Below are positions 6,791 through 14,443 of a stretch of 20,795 nt of DNA, piece after piece (positions within the stretch are counted from its first letter, which is position 1; every line of letters begins with the position of its first letter). Under the pieces are notes generated by a model, which searched no databases, was not told the DNA's origin, and was given only the letters and a program-made list of their open reading frames with translations. Made by a program: the position numbers and the translations under genes. Source of the stretch: an uncultured Dorea sp. (GTDB lineage: Bacteria; Bacillota_A; Clostridia; Lachnospirales; Lachnospiraceae); contig CAJTRO010000058.1 of the NCBI GenBank assembly GCA_910579015.1, positions 1-20,795 of the forward strand, given 5' to 3'.

Positions 6791-8449
6791 TTATGCATCC
6801 AGATCCCATGGCTGCATCGCGCCGCCTTCTTCCGCAGGACGGCACATCTTCGCATAGATGTTAAGGCATCCCTTTGCCTCCTTTAACGGCGGGCGCACCC
6901 ACGCTTTTCGTCTTCTTTCAATCTCTTCTTCCGGCACCAGAAGCGTCAGCTCTCCGCCGTTGATATCCATCACGATCTCGTCCCCGTTCTCTACGAGCGC
7001 GATCACTCCCCCGTCGTATGCCTCCGGCGATACGTGTCCCACGATCGCACCGTAATTGAATCCGGAGAATCTGGCGTCAGAGATCAGTCCCACACTCTTA
7101 TGAAGTCCCTTGCCAATTAAGGCATCAATGCTGAGCATCAGTTCCTTCATGCCGGGCGCCCCTTTGCACCCCTCGTAACGGATAACGATAATGTCTCCGG
7201 GAACGATCCCGCCTGCCTGGATAGCCTCAAACGCAGGCCGGTCTCCCTCAAACACCTTCGCCCTGCCTCTTAAGTATTTCACCTCTTCATACACCGCTGT
7301 CGGACGGACGATCGCGCCGTTTGGCGACAGGTTGCCTCTTAAAATCTTAAGGCCCGGCTCCTCAGATAACGGCCGTTCAAGAGAATGTATGACTTTGTTC
7401 TCCTGCGGCGTCACCTTTGCAAGCATCTCCTTCCATGTAATTCCATACATTCCCGTCACATCGGTAAACAGCCTGCTCTCTAACTGTTTCATCACGTTCA
7501 TCACACCGCCCGCATAATGGAAATCGACCACCGTATAGGGACCGCTTGGAACGACTGCGTTGATACACGGGATCTGCCCGGCGTACTTCTCAAAATCTTC
7601 CAGTGTCATCTTGATCCCCAATTCATAGGCATAAGACAATAAGTGAAGCACTGCGTTGGTGGAACCCGCGACAGCCATATCGAACATGACCGCATTCATC
7701 AGCACTTCCCTGGTGATCAGTTCGGACGGCTTACGCCCTGCCCGCACCAGCTCCACCGCATAGGCCCCGGCTTCCCTTGCTTTTCTAAGCTTTGCATTGT
7801 CCGACGCAGGTGTGGTGGATGTCCCCGGGAGAACCAGGTTTAAGACCTCCCCGAGCATCTGCATGGTATTCGCCGTCCCCATCGACGGGCAGGCGCCAAA
7901 GGACGGACATACACTGTCCTCAAGTCCAAATAATTCCTCTTCTGCCGCGCCGGAAAAACGAGCCGTATCCAAGTCTGCCTCCACGACCGTCTTCCCGCAG
8001 TACTGTCCGGGCTGCATGGAGCCTCCGGTCACAACCATAGACGGAATATCAAGCCTCATGGCCGCCAGATAACATCCGGCGATGATATTGTCACAGGACG
8101 CCACCATAACGAGGCCGTCAAAATTATGCACTTTTGTGACAAATTCAACAGACATGGCAACGATGTCTCTCCCTGCCTGTTCGTATTTGAGTTCTTCCGC
8201 TCCATTGGCAATATTACCGCAGGTTGCCGGAATGCCAAATTCCACCGGGACGCCGCCCGCGCTCCATATTCCTTCCTTTACAGCTTCCGCGATCTGCCGT
8301 AGATGTGCAGATCCCGGCGAACCCGCCATATATGAATTGGGCACGCCGATATGCGGCTTTCTTCTGATATCCTTGTCTGAATAACCGGCCGCCTTCATCA
8401 TCACGCGCCTGTGCGCAGCCTGTGCTCCGTTCCAAAATTCAGTACCCAT
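6791..8449 (-). CDS. IlvD/Edd-family dehydratase, divergent dihydroxy-acid dehydratase paralogue
   Basis: A 552-residue protein that aligns from end to end with dihydroxy-acid and sugar-acid dehydratases, which use an Fe-S cluster and Mg2+. Visible landmarks are AHRRVMMKAAG near the start, SCDN at 118-121, CPSMGTANTM with Cys187, GAPGMKEL around Glu436, and ARFSG with Ser462. Several usual metal-site residues differ. The lysine after Cys-Asp, carbamylated in family structures, is Asn121. The position of the first cluster Cys is Ser47 (SPGSAHL). The Asp-Asp-Gly segment reads CGNIANG. It may therefore act on another substrate or with another metal arrangement. The start has AGGAGG 7 nt upstream. 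Its promoter block duplicates that of the cyclodeaminase-family gene, and the Xaa-Pro peptidase follows in the same transcript. No other branched-chain biosynthesis gene is present nearby. Confidence 0.88.
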   Translation of the reverse strand: MGTEFWNGAQAAHRRVMMKAAGYSDKDIRRKPHIGVPNSYMAGSPGSAHLRQIAEAVKEGIWSAGGVPVEFGIPATCGNIANGAEELKYEQAGRDIVAMSVEFVTKVHNFDGLVMVASCDNIIAGCYLAAMRLDIPSMVVTGGSMQPGQYCGKTVVEADLDTARFSGAAEEELFGLEDSVCPSFGACPSMGTANTMQMLGEVLNLVLPGTSTTPASDNAKLRKAREAGAYAVELVRAGRKPSELITREVLMNAVMFDMAVAGSTNAVLHLLSYAYELGIKMTLEDFEKYAGQIPCINAVVPSGPYTVVDFHYAGGVMNVMKQLESRLFTDVTGMYGITWKEMLAKVTPQENKVIHSLERPLSEEPGLKILRGNLSPNGAIVRPTAVYEEVKYLRGRAKVFEGDRPAFEAIQAGGIVPGDIIVIRYEGCKGAPGMKELMLSIDALIGKGLHKSVGLISDARFSGFNYGAIVGHVSPEAYDGGVIALVENGDEIVMDINGGELTLLVPEEEIERRRKAWVRPPLKEAKGCLNIYAKMCRPAEEGGAMQPWDLDA

Positions 8450-8476
8450 ACTACTCCTCCTTATTTATTCACTACC

Positions 8477-8548
8477 TTTATAATAAATAAAACCCGCAGT
8501 GAAATAAACTTAAGATTATTTATCTGGTATATAAATTTTTCTAATATC
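8477..8548 (-). promoter_or_regulatory. LysR operator/promoter block, copy 2 (dehydratase side)
   Basis: Read on the minus strand, this block matches 3796-3867 at 60 of 72 positions with no gap and in the same orientation relative to the gene it precedes. The -10-like TATTAT is at 8485-8480, about 30 nt before the ATG. The sequence outside the block differs between the two copies, so this is conserved regulatory sequence rather than a duplication of a larger segment. It probably makes the dehydratase-peptidase operon a second target of the LysR protein encoded at 2903-3763. Confidence 0.7.
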
Positions 8549-8611
8549 TTCGTGATACCGGAAACCCCTTTCTATTCCCTTCACCATCACCTCCCAGATG
8601 CAGATGAGCTT

Positions 8612-8635
8612 AAAAAAAGGGCTTACGCCCTTTTT
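8612..8635 (-). terminator. Rho-independent terminator of the exporter-peptidase-asparaginase operon
   Basis: A 9-bp perfect stem (AAAAAGGGC / GCCCTTTTT, 8614-8622 and 8627-8635) with a 4-nt loop. On the minus strand it is followed by a run of seven T. It starts a few bases after the asparaginase stop. Confidence 0.85.
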
Positions 8636-8639
8636 ATAT

Positions 8640-9662
8640 CTATCCTTCACTTTCCAGCCGCTTCGTGAACAGAATATCATGATTGACCTCTGTGTAGAAA
8701 TCCTTCTTCATCTCCTCGAAATCCATAGTCCCTTTCCCCATCAGCCACATCATCTTCGTGATCACGGCCTCAAGAGTCATGTCATATGCTTCAAAAAGCC
8801 TGAAATCCTGCTTCACGCGCTTGCCGACCTCATAGACTGTCATGTTGCTTCCCTCGTTCGCCACCTGGGTTGTCATCACGACAAATTTCCCTCTGCCTTC
8901 CCATTTCTTCATCTCTATGTAGAATTCCTGTACCAGCGTATTGGGAATCCCGCCAACTCCGAAGCTCTCGATCACAAGGCAGTCATAATGCGCAAACAGA
9001 TACGGCAGGATGCTGGCGTGCATTCCCGGTATCAATTTCAGCACATATACGCTGTCTTTCATATCATAGCTGAAGCTCACCGGCGTATCATATGCCGGCT
9101 CTCTGATATACCGCACGATCATGCCCTCCTGGATCACTGCCAGGTATGGGAAATTAATACTGGAAAATGCGTCATAGCTCTTCGCCCGCTCCTTCTTCGC
9201 CCGTGTGCCGGCAATCACCTTTCCGTCAAACACGATATTAACTCCCTGCGATTCATCATCCGCCGCATAGATGAAGCTGTCCAGAAGATTCGTTCTTGCA
9301 TCCGTCACATCCATCTGGATCGGCTTCTGCGCCCCCGTGATCACAATGGGCTTTGACGAATCCTGTATCATATAGGAGAGCGCCGCCGACGTATATGCCA
9401 GAGTGTCTGTTCCGTGGCAGATCACAAATCCGTCGTATTCATCGTAGTGCTCCCGGACACTCCCCGCCAGCAGCCGCCAGTGCTCGGGCGTCACATTGGT
9501 ACTGTCCAGATTGCAGACCTGTATGGCATCCACCTCACAGACCTGACGCACTGCCGGAATATAAGAGAGAATATCCGACGGCGTAAGCCCGGGCGCCAGA
9601 CCATATTCTGTCGGTGTCGAGGCGATCGTCCCCCCGGTGCCTATCATTAATATCTTCTTCAT
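8640..9662 (-). CDS. ansA: Type I (cytoplasmic) L-asparaginase
   Basis: A 340-residue enzyme hydrolysing L-asparagine to aspartate and ammonia. Both signature motifs are intact: GTGGTIAS with nucleophile Thr12, and HGTDTLAY with Thr85-Asp86. Ser54 (LDSTN) lies in the substrate pocket, and Lys157 sits upstream of DAFSSIN, where the family has its catalytic lysine. There is no signal peptide, and the length fits AnsA-type enzymes rather than secreted type II ones. The ribosome binding site is AAGGAAGAG. It is the last gene of a minus-strand run, 43 nt after the YitT gene and just before a terminator, so it is probably expressed with the aminopeptidase and exporter for amino-acid use. Substrate preference between Asn and Gln cannot be read from the sequence. 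Confidence 0.93.
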   Translation of the reverse strand: MKKILMIGTGGTIASTPTEYGLAPGLTPSDILSYIPAVRQVCEVDAIQVCNLDSTNVTPEHWRLLAGSVREHYDEYDGFVICHGTDTLAYTSAALSYMIQDSSKPIVITGAQKPIQMDVTDARTNLLDSFIYAADDESQGVNIVFDGKVIAGTRAKKERAKSYDAFSSINFPYLAVIQEGMIVRYIREPAYDTPVSFSYDMKDSVYVLKLIPGMHASILPYLFAHYDCLVIESFGVGGIPNTLVQEFYIEMKKWEGRGKFVVMTTQVANEGSNMTVYEVGKRVKQDFRLFEAYDMTLEAVITKMMWLMGKGTMDFEEMKKDFYTEVNHDILFTKRLESEG

Positions 9663-9705
9663 ACTTATCTCTTCCTTTCTGAGTATCCGGATTCCGATAC
9701 TGTCT

Positions 9706-10560
9706 CTACCACTTCCGGTTCTGGTTCCACTGGCCGATCACTTCATTGACCGTGCTGACAGTCACAAATGCGGACGGATCCGTCTGATGGATGTATGCCA
9801 GCAGTTTCCCATACTCGCTCTTCTCAAGTATCGTCGCAATCTCCATTCGCTCCGTAAGCCCCATTCCGCCGTATGCCTGGTAAAGAGTTGCGCCGCGGTG
9901 GAGATCCTTCACGATATACTCCTGGATCTCCTGATATTTTCCTGACAGGATACACACCTTCTTGCGTATCCTGAAACCGTCGCAATAACGATCCAGCACA
10001 AGTCCATAGATGTACGTCCCGATCATACTGATCACCATCGTCTCCCTGTCATAGACAAATATAGAAGTACCGGCAATCACAAAGCCTGCGATCGTAAGAC
10101 TCTCCCCGATCTTGAAGCCCAGATACTTATTGAGCAGCTTCGCAACAATATCCAGCCCTCCGGATGATGCATTCATGTTAAATAGCAGCGCCTGCCCCAT
10201 ACTGATCACCACCATAAAACATGCCAGATCTATCACCACATTGCCGGATAATGATTCCATATTGGGTGTCACGATCTCAAATATCCTGAGATACAGAGGA
10301 AGCAGCAGAGAAGTCAATATAGTCTTTGCGCCAAACTCCTTCCCTATGAATACATATCCACACACCAGAAGGATCACATTCAGGATAAAGGTCAGTGTTG
10401 ATACCTTCAAAGGTATGAAATTCACCAGTACCAGCACCAGTCCTGACAGGCTTCCCAGTACCAGGTTTGCAGGCATCATCATATAATATACCGCGGCAGA
10501 TATCAGAAACATGCCTGCTGACATCGTTAAAAGTTCCTTTAGATTCATCTTTGCTTTCAT
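9706..10560 (-). CDS. YitT family membrane protein with C-terminal DUF2179 domain
   Basis: A 284-residue integral membrane protein. Five to six hydrophobic helices fill residues about 8-200, including ISAAVYYMMMPANLVLGSLS and the conserved NMNASSGGLDIVAKLLNKY turn. The cytoplasmic C-terminus (about 215-284) is a DUF2179 domain, with GATLYQAYGGMGL and VSTVNEVIGQW. The function of the family is not established; transport or ligand sensing is suspected. An upstream TTG at 10578 extends the frame, but the ATG at 10560 has TAGGAG 7 nt upstream, so that start is chosen. It lies 90 nt after the M18 gene and 43 nt before the asparaginase gene on the same strand. Confidence 0.9.
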   Translation of the reverse strand: MKAKMNLKELLTMSAGMFLISAAVYYMMMPANLVLGSLSGLVLVLVNFIPLKVSTLTFILNVILLVCGYVFIGKEFGAKTILTSLLLPLYLRIFEIVTPNMESLSGNVVIDLACFMVVISMGQALLFNMNASSGGLDIVAKLLNKYLGFKIGESLTIAGFVIAGTSIFVYDRETMVISMIGTYIYGLVLDRYCDGFRIRKKVCILSGKYQEIQEYIVKDLHRGATLYQAYGGMGLTERMEIATILEKSEYGKLLAYIHQTDPSAFVTVSTVNEVIGQWNQNRKW

Positions 10561-10650
10561 AAATTTACTCCTACTCAAAAAATGTACACATGTGCATCTG
10601 GCAGAAAATCAATCATAACTCGTGGGATATCTTCATAAAACCGACAGAAT

Positions 10651-11982
10651 CTACGGTAACGAAACGACCGGTATCGTCTCTATATGGGTGCGGAAAAATC
10701 TCTCCGCCGCCTGTACCATATAATAGCTGTCCTTCACTCCGGCAGTCTCGTAACAAGAGTGCATCGCAAGCTGCGGCAGTCCGATATCTATACTGTTCAT
10801 AGACACCTGGGACATGGCGATATTGCCCAGGGTACTCCCGCCCGCCATATCGGAACGGTTGGCGAAAAACTGAAGCGGCACGCCTGCATCCTTGCAGATT
10901 CCCCGGAATACGGCAATGCTTACGGCGTCGCTCGTGTATCTCTGTCCGGCGTGTGATTTCACTACGATCCCTTCATTGAGGTATACGCAGTTGCTCTCAT
11001 CGGTCTTCTCCTTATGGTTGGGATGCACCGCATGGGCGTTGTCACAGCTTAACATAAAACCTTTCGCGGCCGCCCGGCAGAAATCTTCCTCGTCTCTTCC
11101 CAGGCCAAGATTCATACGGTACAGCGTATCGTACAGGAACGTAGACGCAGCCCCCTGCTTAGTCTCTGAACCTACCTCTTCATTGTCAAAACAGGCGAAT
11201 ACATTCACTGCCTGTTCGTCTGTTCCACGAAGGAATCCCATAAGAGAGGTATAGGCGCATTGAAGGTCGTCCAGCTGAGGGCAGGAGATATACTCCTGAT
11301 TCGCTCCCCATATGGAAGGCTTCATCCGGTTGTAGAGATACAGGTCCATCCCGTAGATATCTCCCTCTTCCACATCAAGCTCTCTTGCGATCAGCTTCCT
11401 GAAATCCCCCTTCTTACATTCACTGCCCCCAAACAACGGCAGCATATCCACCTGCTTATTATATGTATATCCCTCGTTGGCACTGCGGTTCATATGGATC
11501 GCCACGTTGGGGATCAGCAGGAGGTCTCTGTCAATATGAAGCAGTCTCGCAAGATACCGCTCTCCTTCCCGGACCATGACGCGGCCGGCAATGGATAACG
11601 GACGGTCAAACCACGCGGCGCACAGCATTCCGCCATAGCCTTCCGTGTTAAGCTTCATGTACTTATCCGATACCATCAGCTCTGCGTTCTCCTTGATCTT
11701 GAACGTCGGAGAATCACTGTGCGAAGCCGCAATCTTAAAAGAGTAATCCTCGAGCTTCGTTCCGATATCCAGTGCAATGATACTGGAATCATTCCTGGTC
11801 ACATAGTACCTTCCGCCCGGCCGGATCTCCCATTTTTCACCTTCATAAAGCCTCTGAAAGCCATTCTCGCGCAGGATAACTCCCAGATTCGCCGCTGCGT
11901 GAAACGCTGTCGGGCTCTTCCCGATAAAGGATACAAGCCCGGATATAACCTCTTCATACATCTCTTGTTTTACCTCATGCAT
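10651..11982 (-). CDS. M18-family aminopeptidase
   Basis: A 443-residue cytosolic di-zinc aminopeptidase that removes N-terminal, often acidic or hydrophobic, residues from peptides. The metal and catalytic motifs are in order: His88-Ser-Asp90 (AASHSDSPTFKIK), the LDD at 238-240 (CPQLDDLQCAYTS), Glu268-Glu269 (CFDNEEVGSETKQGA), Asp314 (SCDNAHAVHPN) and His408 (AMHSCYETAG). Length and motifs are normal, so it should be active. Its ATG overlaps the end of the ThrE-type gene by 8 nt (ATGCATGA), a typical coupled arrangement. Together with the exporter upstream and asparaginase downstream it points to peptide and amino-acid turnover. A threonine/serine exporter could relieve amino-acid overload from peptide breakdown, but this is inference. 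Confidence 0.94.
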   Translation of the reverse strand: MHEVKQEMYEEVISGLVSFIGKSPTAFHAAANLGVILRENGFQRLYEGEKWEIRPGGRYYVTRNDSSIIALDIGTKLEDYSFKIAASHSDSPTFKIKENAELMVSDKYMKLNTEGYGGMLCAAWFDRPLSIAGRVMVREGERYLARLLHIDRDLLLIPNVAIHMNRSANEGYTYNKQVDMLPLFGGSECKKGDFRKLIARELDVEEGDIYGMDLYLYNRMKPSIWGANQEYISCPQLDDLQCAYTSLMGFLRGTDEQAVNVFACFDNEEVGSETKQGAASTFLYDTLYRMNLGLGRDEEDFCRAAAKGFMLSCDNAHAVHPNHKEKTDESNCVYLNEGIVVKSHAGQRYTSDAVSIAVFRGICKDAGVPLQFFANRSDMAGGSTLGNIAMSQVSMNSIDIGLPQLAMHSCYETAGVKDSYYMVQAAERFFRTHIETIPVVSLP

Positions 11983-13249
11983 TCTCTTTCCCCCGCTTTG
12001 GAAGCCCTCTTATAAGGGAGGTCTTGCCGATATGATATTCCTGCCTCATCATGTACATGATACTCCTGGACGCCACATCTACAATGATAAATCCAAAGGC
12101 GATCGCAAGGCAGGTCACCAGAAGGACGATCATCTCATCATAGGCCAGGATCGTATCCTTGCTTACACATCCATACATCATATAGTAGAGATTCGGTCCC
12201 GGTATCAGCGGAAACACGGACGCTGTAAGGAAGATCGTTGACGGAGCCTTATTGACACGGGACATAATAAATGCATAAAACGCCACGAAAACCGCCGCCA
12301 CCAGCGTTGCCAGAAAATTGCTCGGCCTCATGTCATAGACCACAATATATATCCCCCATGTGAAGAACGCGCCGACTCCTGAATAAAATACCTGCCGTCC
12401 CCTGATCTTGAACCACATCGCAAATCCAATACATGCAATGGTACAGGAAATCAGCTGGATCGGAATATTATGGTTCAGTATGAAGCCGTCGGAAGCCGCG
12501 CCATCAAGCAGCATGATCGCAAGGGCGATCCCAAACGTGATGCCCGCCGCGCCGAGTACGGAATTCATGATATTCAGCGTACCAGATATAAAGTCTCTCT
12601 GCAAAACCTCCCGGATTCCGTTCGTAACTCCAAGTCCGCTGATCAGCAGCATTACAATCCCGATCATGATCCTGTCCGGATGATTGCCGATCCCCAGATG
12701 CATCGCCGTAAGGATGATCATCTCAGAGAGAAACGCCAGGATCAGATTGTAGATCAGAACATTGTTCTCCCTTCTGCTAAGCCAGTCTCCGACAACGACG
12801 ATCATCAGCGATACGATCACCGCGACAACCGCATCTATAAAATTACAGCCAAAGAAAACCGCGAAGCCAGTACCGCCCATCACGCCCGCAAAATACTTGA
12901 CCGCCGGATGCTGCGGCTTGCGGTTCATAACCTCCTCAAATTTCTCATGGAACACCTTCTCGTCCGGCTGATTCGTACATACATATCTGGACAGATTATT
13001 CAGATAATCCAGCCGGTCAAAATCTATATCCGTCGATTCTATCTGCCTGATCTGGGTAATGATATCCCCTTCCGGCGTCTCTACCGTTATCTGCAAGTTG
13101 CTTGGGATTGCGTATACATCGTATCGCTTGAACCCATAACTCTTACACATCCTGTAGAGACTGTCCTCCAGCCTGAAATTCTCGGCGCCGCTTTTCAGCA
13201 TCTCCTCTCCCACATCTAGGATCATCTGCACGATCCTGTTATAATCCAT
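11975..13249 (-). CDS. ThrE-type threonine/serine exporter family protein (fused ThrE_1 and ThrE_2)
   Basis: A 424-residue membrane protein. Residues 1-115 form a soluble N-terminal segment with the family sequence MLKSGAENFRLEDSLYRMC and the IPSNLQITVETPEG strand. About ten hydrophobic helices follow. The first half is YjjP-like (ThrE_1), with GLGVTNGIREVLQRDFISG between helices. The second half is YjjB-like (ThrE_2), with SVFPLIPGPNLYYMMYG. The two halves are split proteins in Enterobacteria and fused here, as in ThrE of Corynebacterium. The predicted role is proton-driven export of threonine, serine or small peptides. AGGAGG lies 8 nt upstream of the ATG. It is first in the minus-strand operon and divergent from the MoxR operon. 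Confidence 0.92.
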   Translation of the reverse strand: MDYNRIVQMILDVGEEMLKSGAENFRLEDSLYRMCKSYGFKRYDVYAIPSNLQITVETPEGDIITQIRQIESTDIDFDRLDYLNNLSRYVCTNQPDEKVFHEKFEEVMNRKPQHPAVKYFAGVMGGTGFAVFFGCNFIDAVVAVIVSLMIVVVGDWLSRRENNVLIYNLILAFLSEMIILTAMHLGIGNHPDRIMIGIVMLLISGLGVTNGIREVLQRDFISGTLNIMNSVLGAAGITFGIALAIMLLDGAASDGFILNHNIPIQLISCTIACIGFAMWFKIRGRQVFYSGVGAFFTWGIYIVVYDMRPSNFLATLVAAVFVAFYAFIMSRVNKAPSTIFLTASVFPLIPGPNLYYMMYGCVSKDTILAYDEMIVLLVTCLAIAFGFIIVDVASRSIMYMMRQEYHIGKTSLIRGLPKRGKENA

Positions 13250-13354
13250 CTTAACACCCTCCTATATTCATTTTCAATCTATTCACGAAACGCTATTACT
13301 CTATCATAAATTTCGACAACATACAAGTGATAATACACTAATTTTCCTGTGAGG

Positions 13355-13384
13355 TTGACTTCGTAAAAATTGTTATACTATAAT
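13355..13384 (+). promoter_or_regulatory. Promoter of the MoxR-DUF58-transglutaminase operon
   Basis: TTGACT (13355-13360) and TATAAT (13379-13384) are 18 bp apart, close to the sigma-A consensus. The leader would be about 45 nt and ends in AAAGGAGGAAGG before the ATG at 13435. The divergent promoter for the exporter gene must lie in 13250-13350, but no clear -35/-10 pair is visible there. Confidence 0.65.
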
Positions 13385-13434
13385 AAAGAAAACACAACGA
13401 AAATCGTCAATTCGAACACGAAAGGAGGAAGGTC

Positions 13435-14403
13435 ATGATGACAGATCATACCGCCGCCCCGATCAAGTCCGGCACACCTTCGGCTGTCATCAGCCAGGTG
13501 CAGAAAGCCGTTGTCGGAAAGACAGATATAATCAAACAGATCATGATGGCAATTTTGGCCAAAGGACATATCCTCGTTGAAGATATTCCCGGAACGGGCA
13601 AGACCACAATGGCGCTTGCATTCTCCCGGGCGATGGGGCTTCGCGCAAACAGAGTGCAGTTTACACCGGATGTACTTCCGGCAGATCTGACGGGATTTAC
13701 TATATATCAGAACGAGACGCAGCAGTTCGTATACCAGCCGGGCTCCGTGATGTGCAATCTTCTGCTTGCAGACGAAATTAACCGCACATCTCCTAAGACG
13801 CAGGCCGCCCTTCTGGAAGTCATGGAGGAACGGCATGTGACCGTAGACGGAGTGACGCGCAGCGTAGGGAATCCGTTTATCGTCATCGCCACCGAGAACC
13901 CTTCCGGTTCGGCGGGAACTCAGCTCCTTCCGGAATCACAGCTGGACCGTTTTATGATCTGCGTAAAGATGGGTTACCCCTCGCTAAAGGAAGAAGTTGA
14001 GATCTTAAAGCGCAATCAGTACGGCAGGTCTGACACACTTGTGAACTGCGTATTCTCGGCGGAGGAATTGCTGGCCGCTCAGGAATCGGTCAGCCAGATC
14101 TATATCCATGATGTTATCTATTCCTATATCGCCCGGCTTGCTAAGGCAACCCGCGAACAGGATATGATCGCAACGGGTTTAAGTCCCCGGGGGACCATTG
14201 CGCTGACAGCCATGGCGAAAGCCTCCGCCTGCTTAGACGGCAGAAAATATGTCATTCCTGACGATGTAATTTCCGTATTTCCCGCTGTCGCCGCGCACCG
14301 CCTCTGGCTCAGTACAAAGGCGAAGGTCGGCCATATCCAGATTGACGACCTGATCTGCCAGATACTTGACGAGACAGACGCCCCGGCCATTCACCGAAAG
14401 TAA
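13435..14403 (+). CDS. MoxR-family AAA ATPase
   Basis: A 322-residue AAA+ ATPase of the MoxR/AAA_3 group. Walker A is DIPGTGKTTMA at about 57-67 and Walker B is LLLADEINRTSPKTQAALLE at about 105-124. ERHVTVDGVTRSVGNPF and the sensor-1 region IVIATENPSGSAGTQLLPES follow, with the lid domain after about 215 (SPRGTIALTAMAKA). MoxR proteins act as chaperones that help assemble or activate partner complexes, usually with a DUF58/VWA-type protein, as encoded next. The start codon is the first of two ATGs behind AAAGGAGGAAGG. It is the first gene of a three-gene operon and lies 40 nt before the DUF58 gene. Confidence 0.94.
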   Translation: MMTDHTAAPIKSGTPSAVISQVQKAVVGKTDIIKQIMMAILAKGHILVEDIPGTGKTTMALAFSRAMGLRANRVQFTPDVLPADLTGFTIYQNETQQFVYQPGSVMCNLLLADEINRTSPKTQAALLEVMEERHVTVDGVTRSVGNPFIVIATENPSGSAGTQLLPESQLDRFMICVKMGYPSLKEEVEILKRNQYGRSDTLVNCVFSAEELLAAQESVSQIYIHDVIYSYIARLAKATREQDMIATGLSPRGTIALTAMAKASACLDGRKYVIPDDVISVFPAVAAHRLWLSTKAKVGHIQIDDLICQILDETDAPAIHRK

Positions 14404-14443
14404 TGATTCCGATATAGTACAAAAAGGAGGGGGAGTTTCAGAT

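Noticed and set aside
4975..6855. Longer N-terminus for the Xaa-Pro aminopeptidase
   Set aside because: The extra 31 residues lie partly within the dehydratase gene, carry no family similarity, and the ATG at 6762 has the AGGAGG.
8598..9356. A 252-codon plus-strand frame opposite the asparaginase gene
   Set aside because: It mirrors the coding pattern of the asparaginase, which has intact catalytic motifs. The frame has a His/Arg/Leu-rich composition typical of antisense frames and no ribosome binding site.
10587..10594. CACATGTG palindrome upstream of the YitT gene
   Set aside because: Eight bases are too common by chance, the flanks do not extend the symmetry well, and no promoter pair is visible around it.
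12470..13219. A 249-codon plus-strand frame opposite the exporter gene
   Set aside because: Its Arg/His/Asp-rich composition is that of a shadow of a membrane-protein gene, and it matches no family I recognise.
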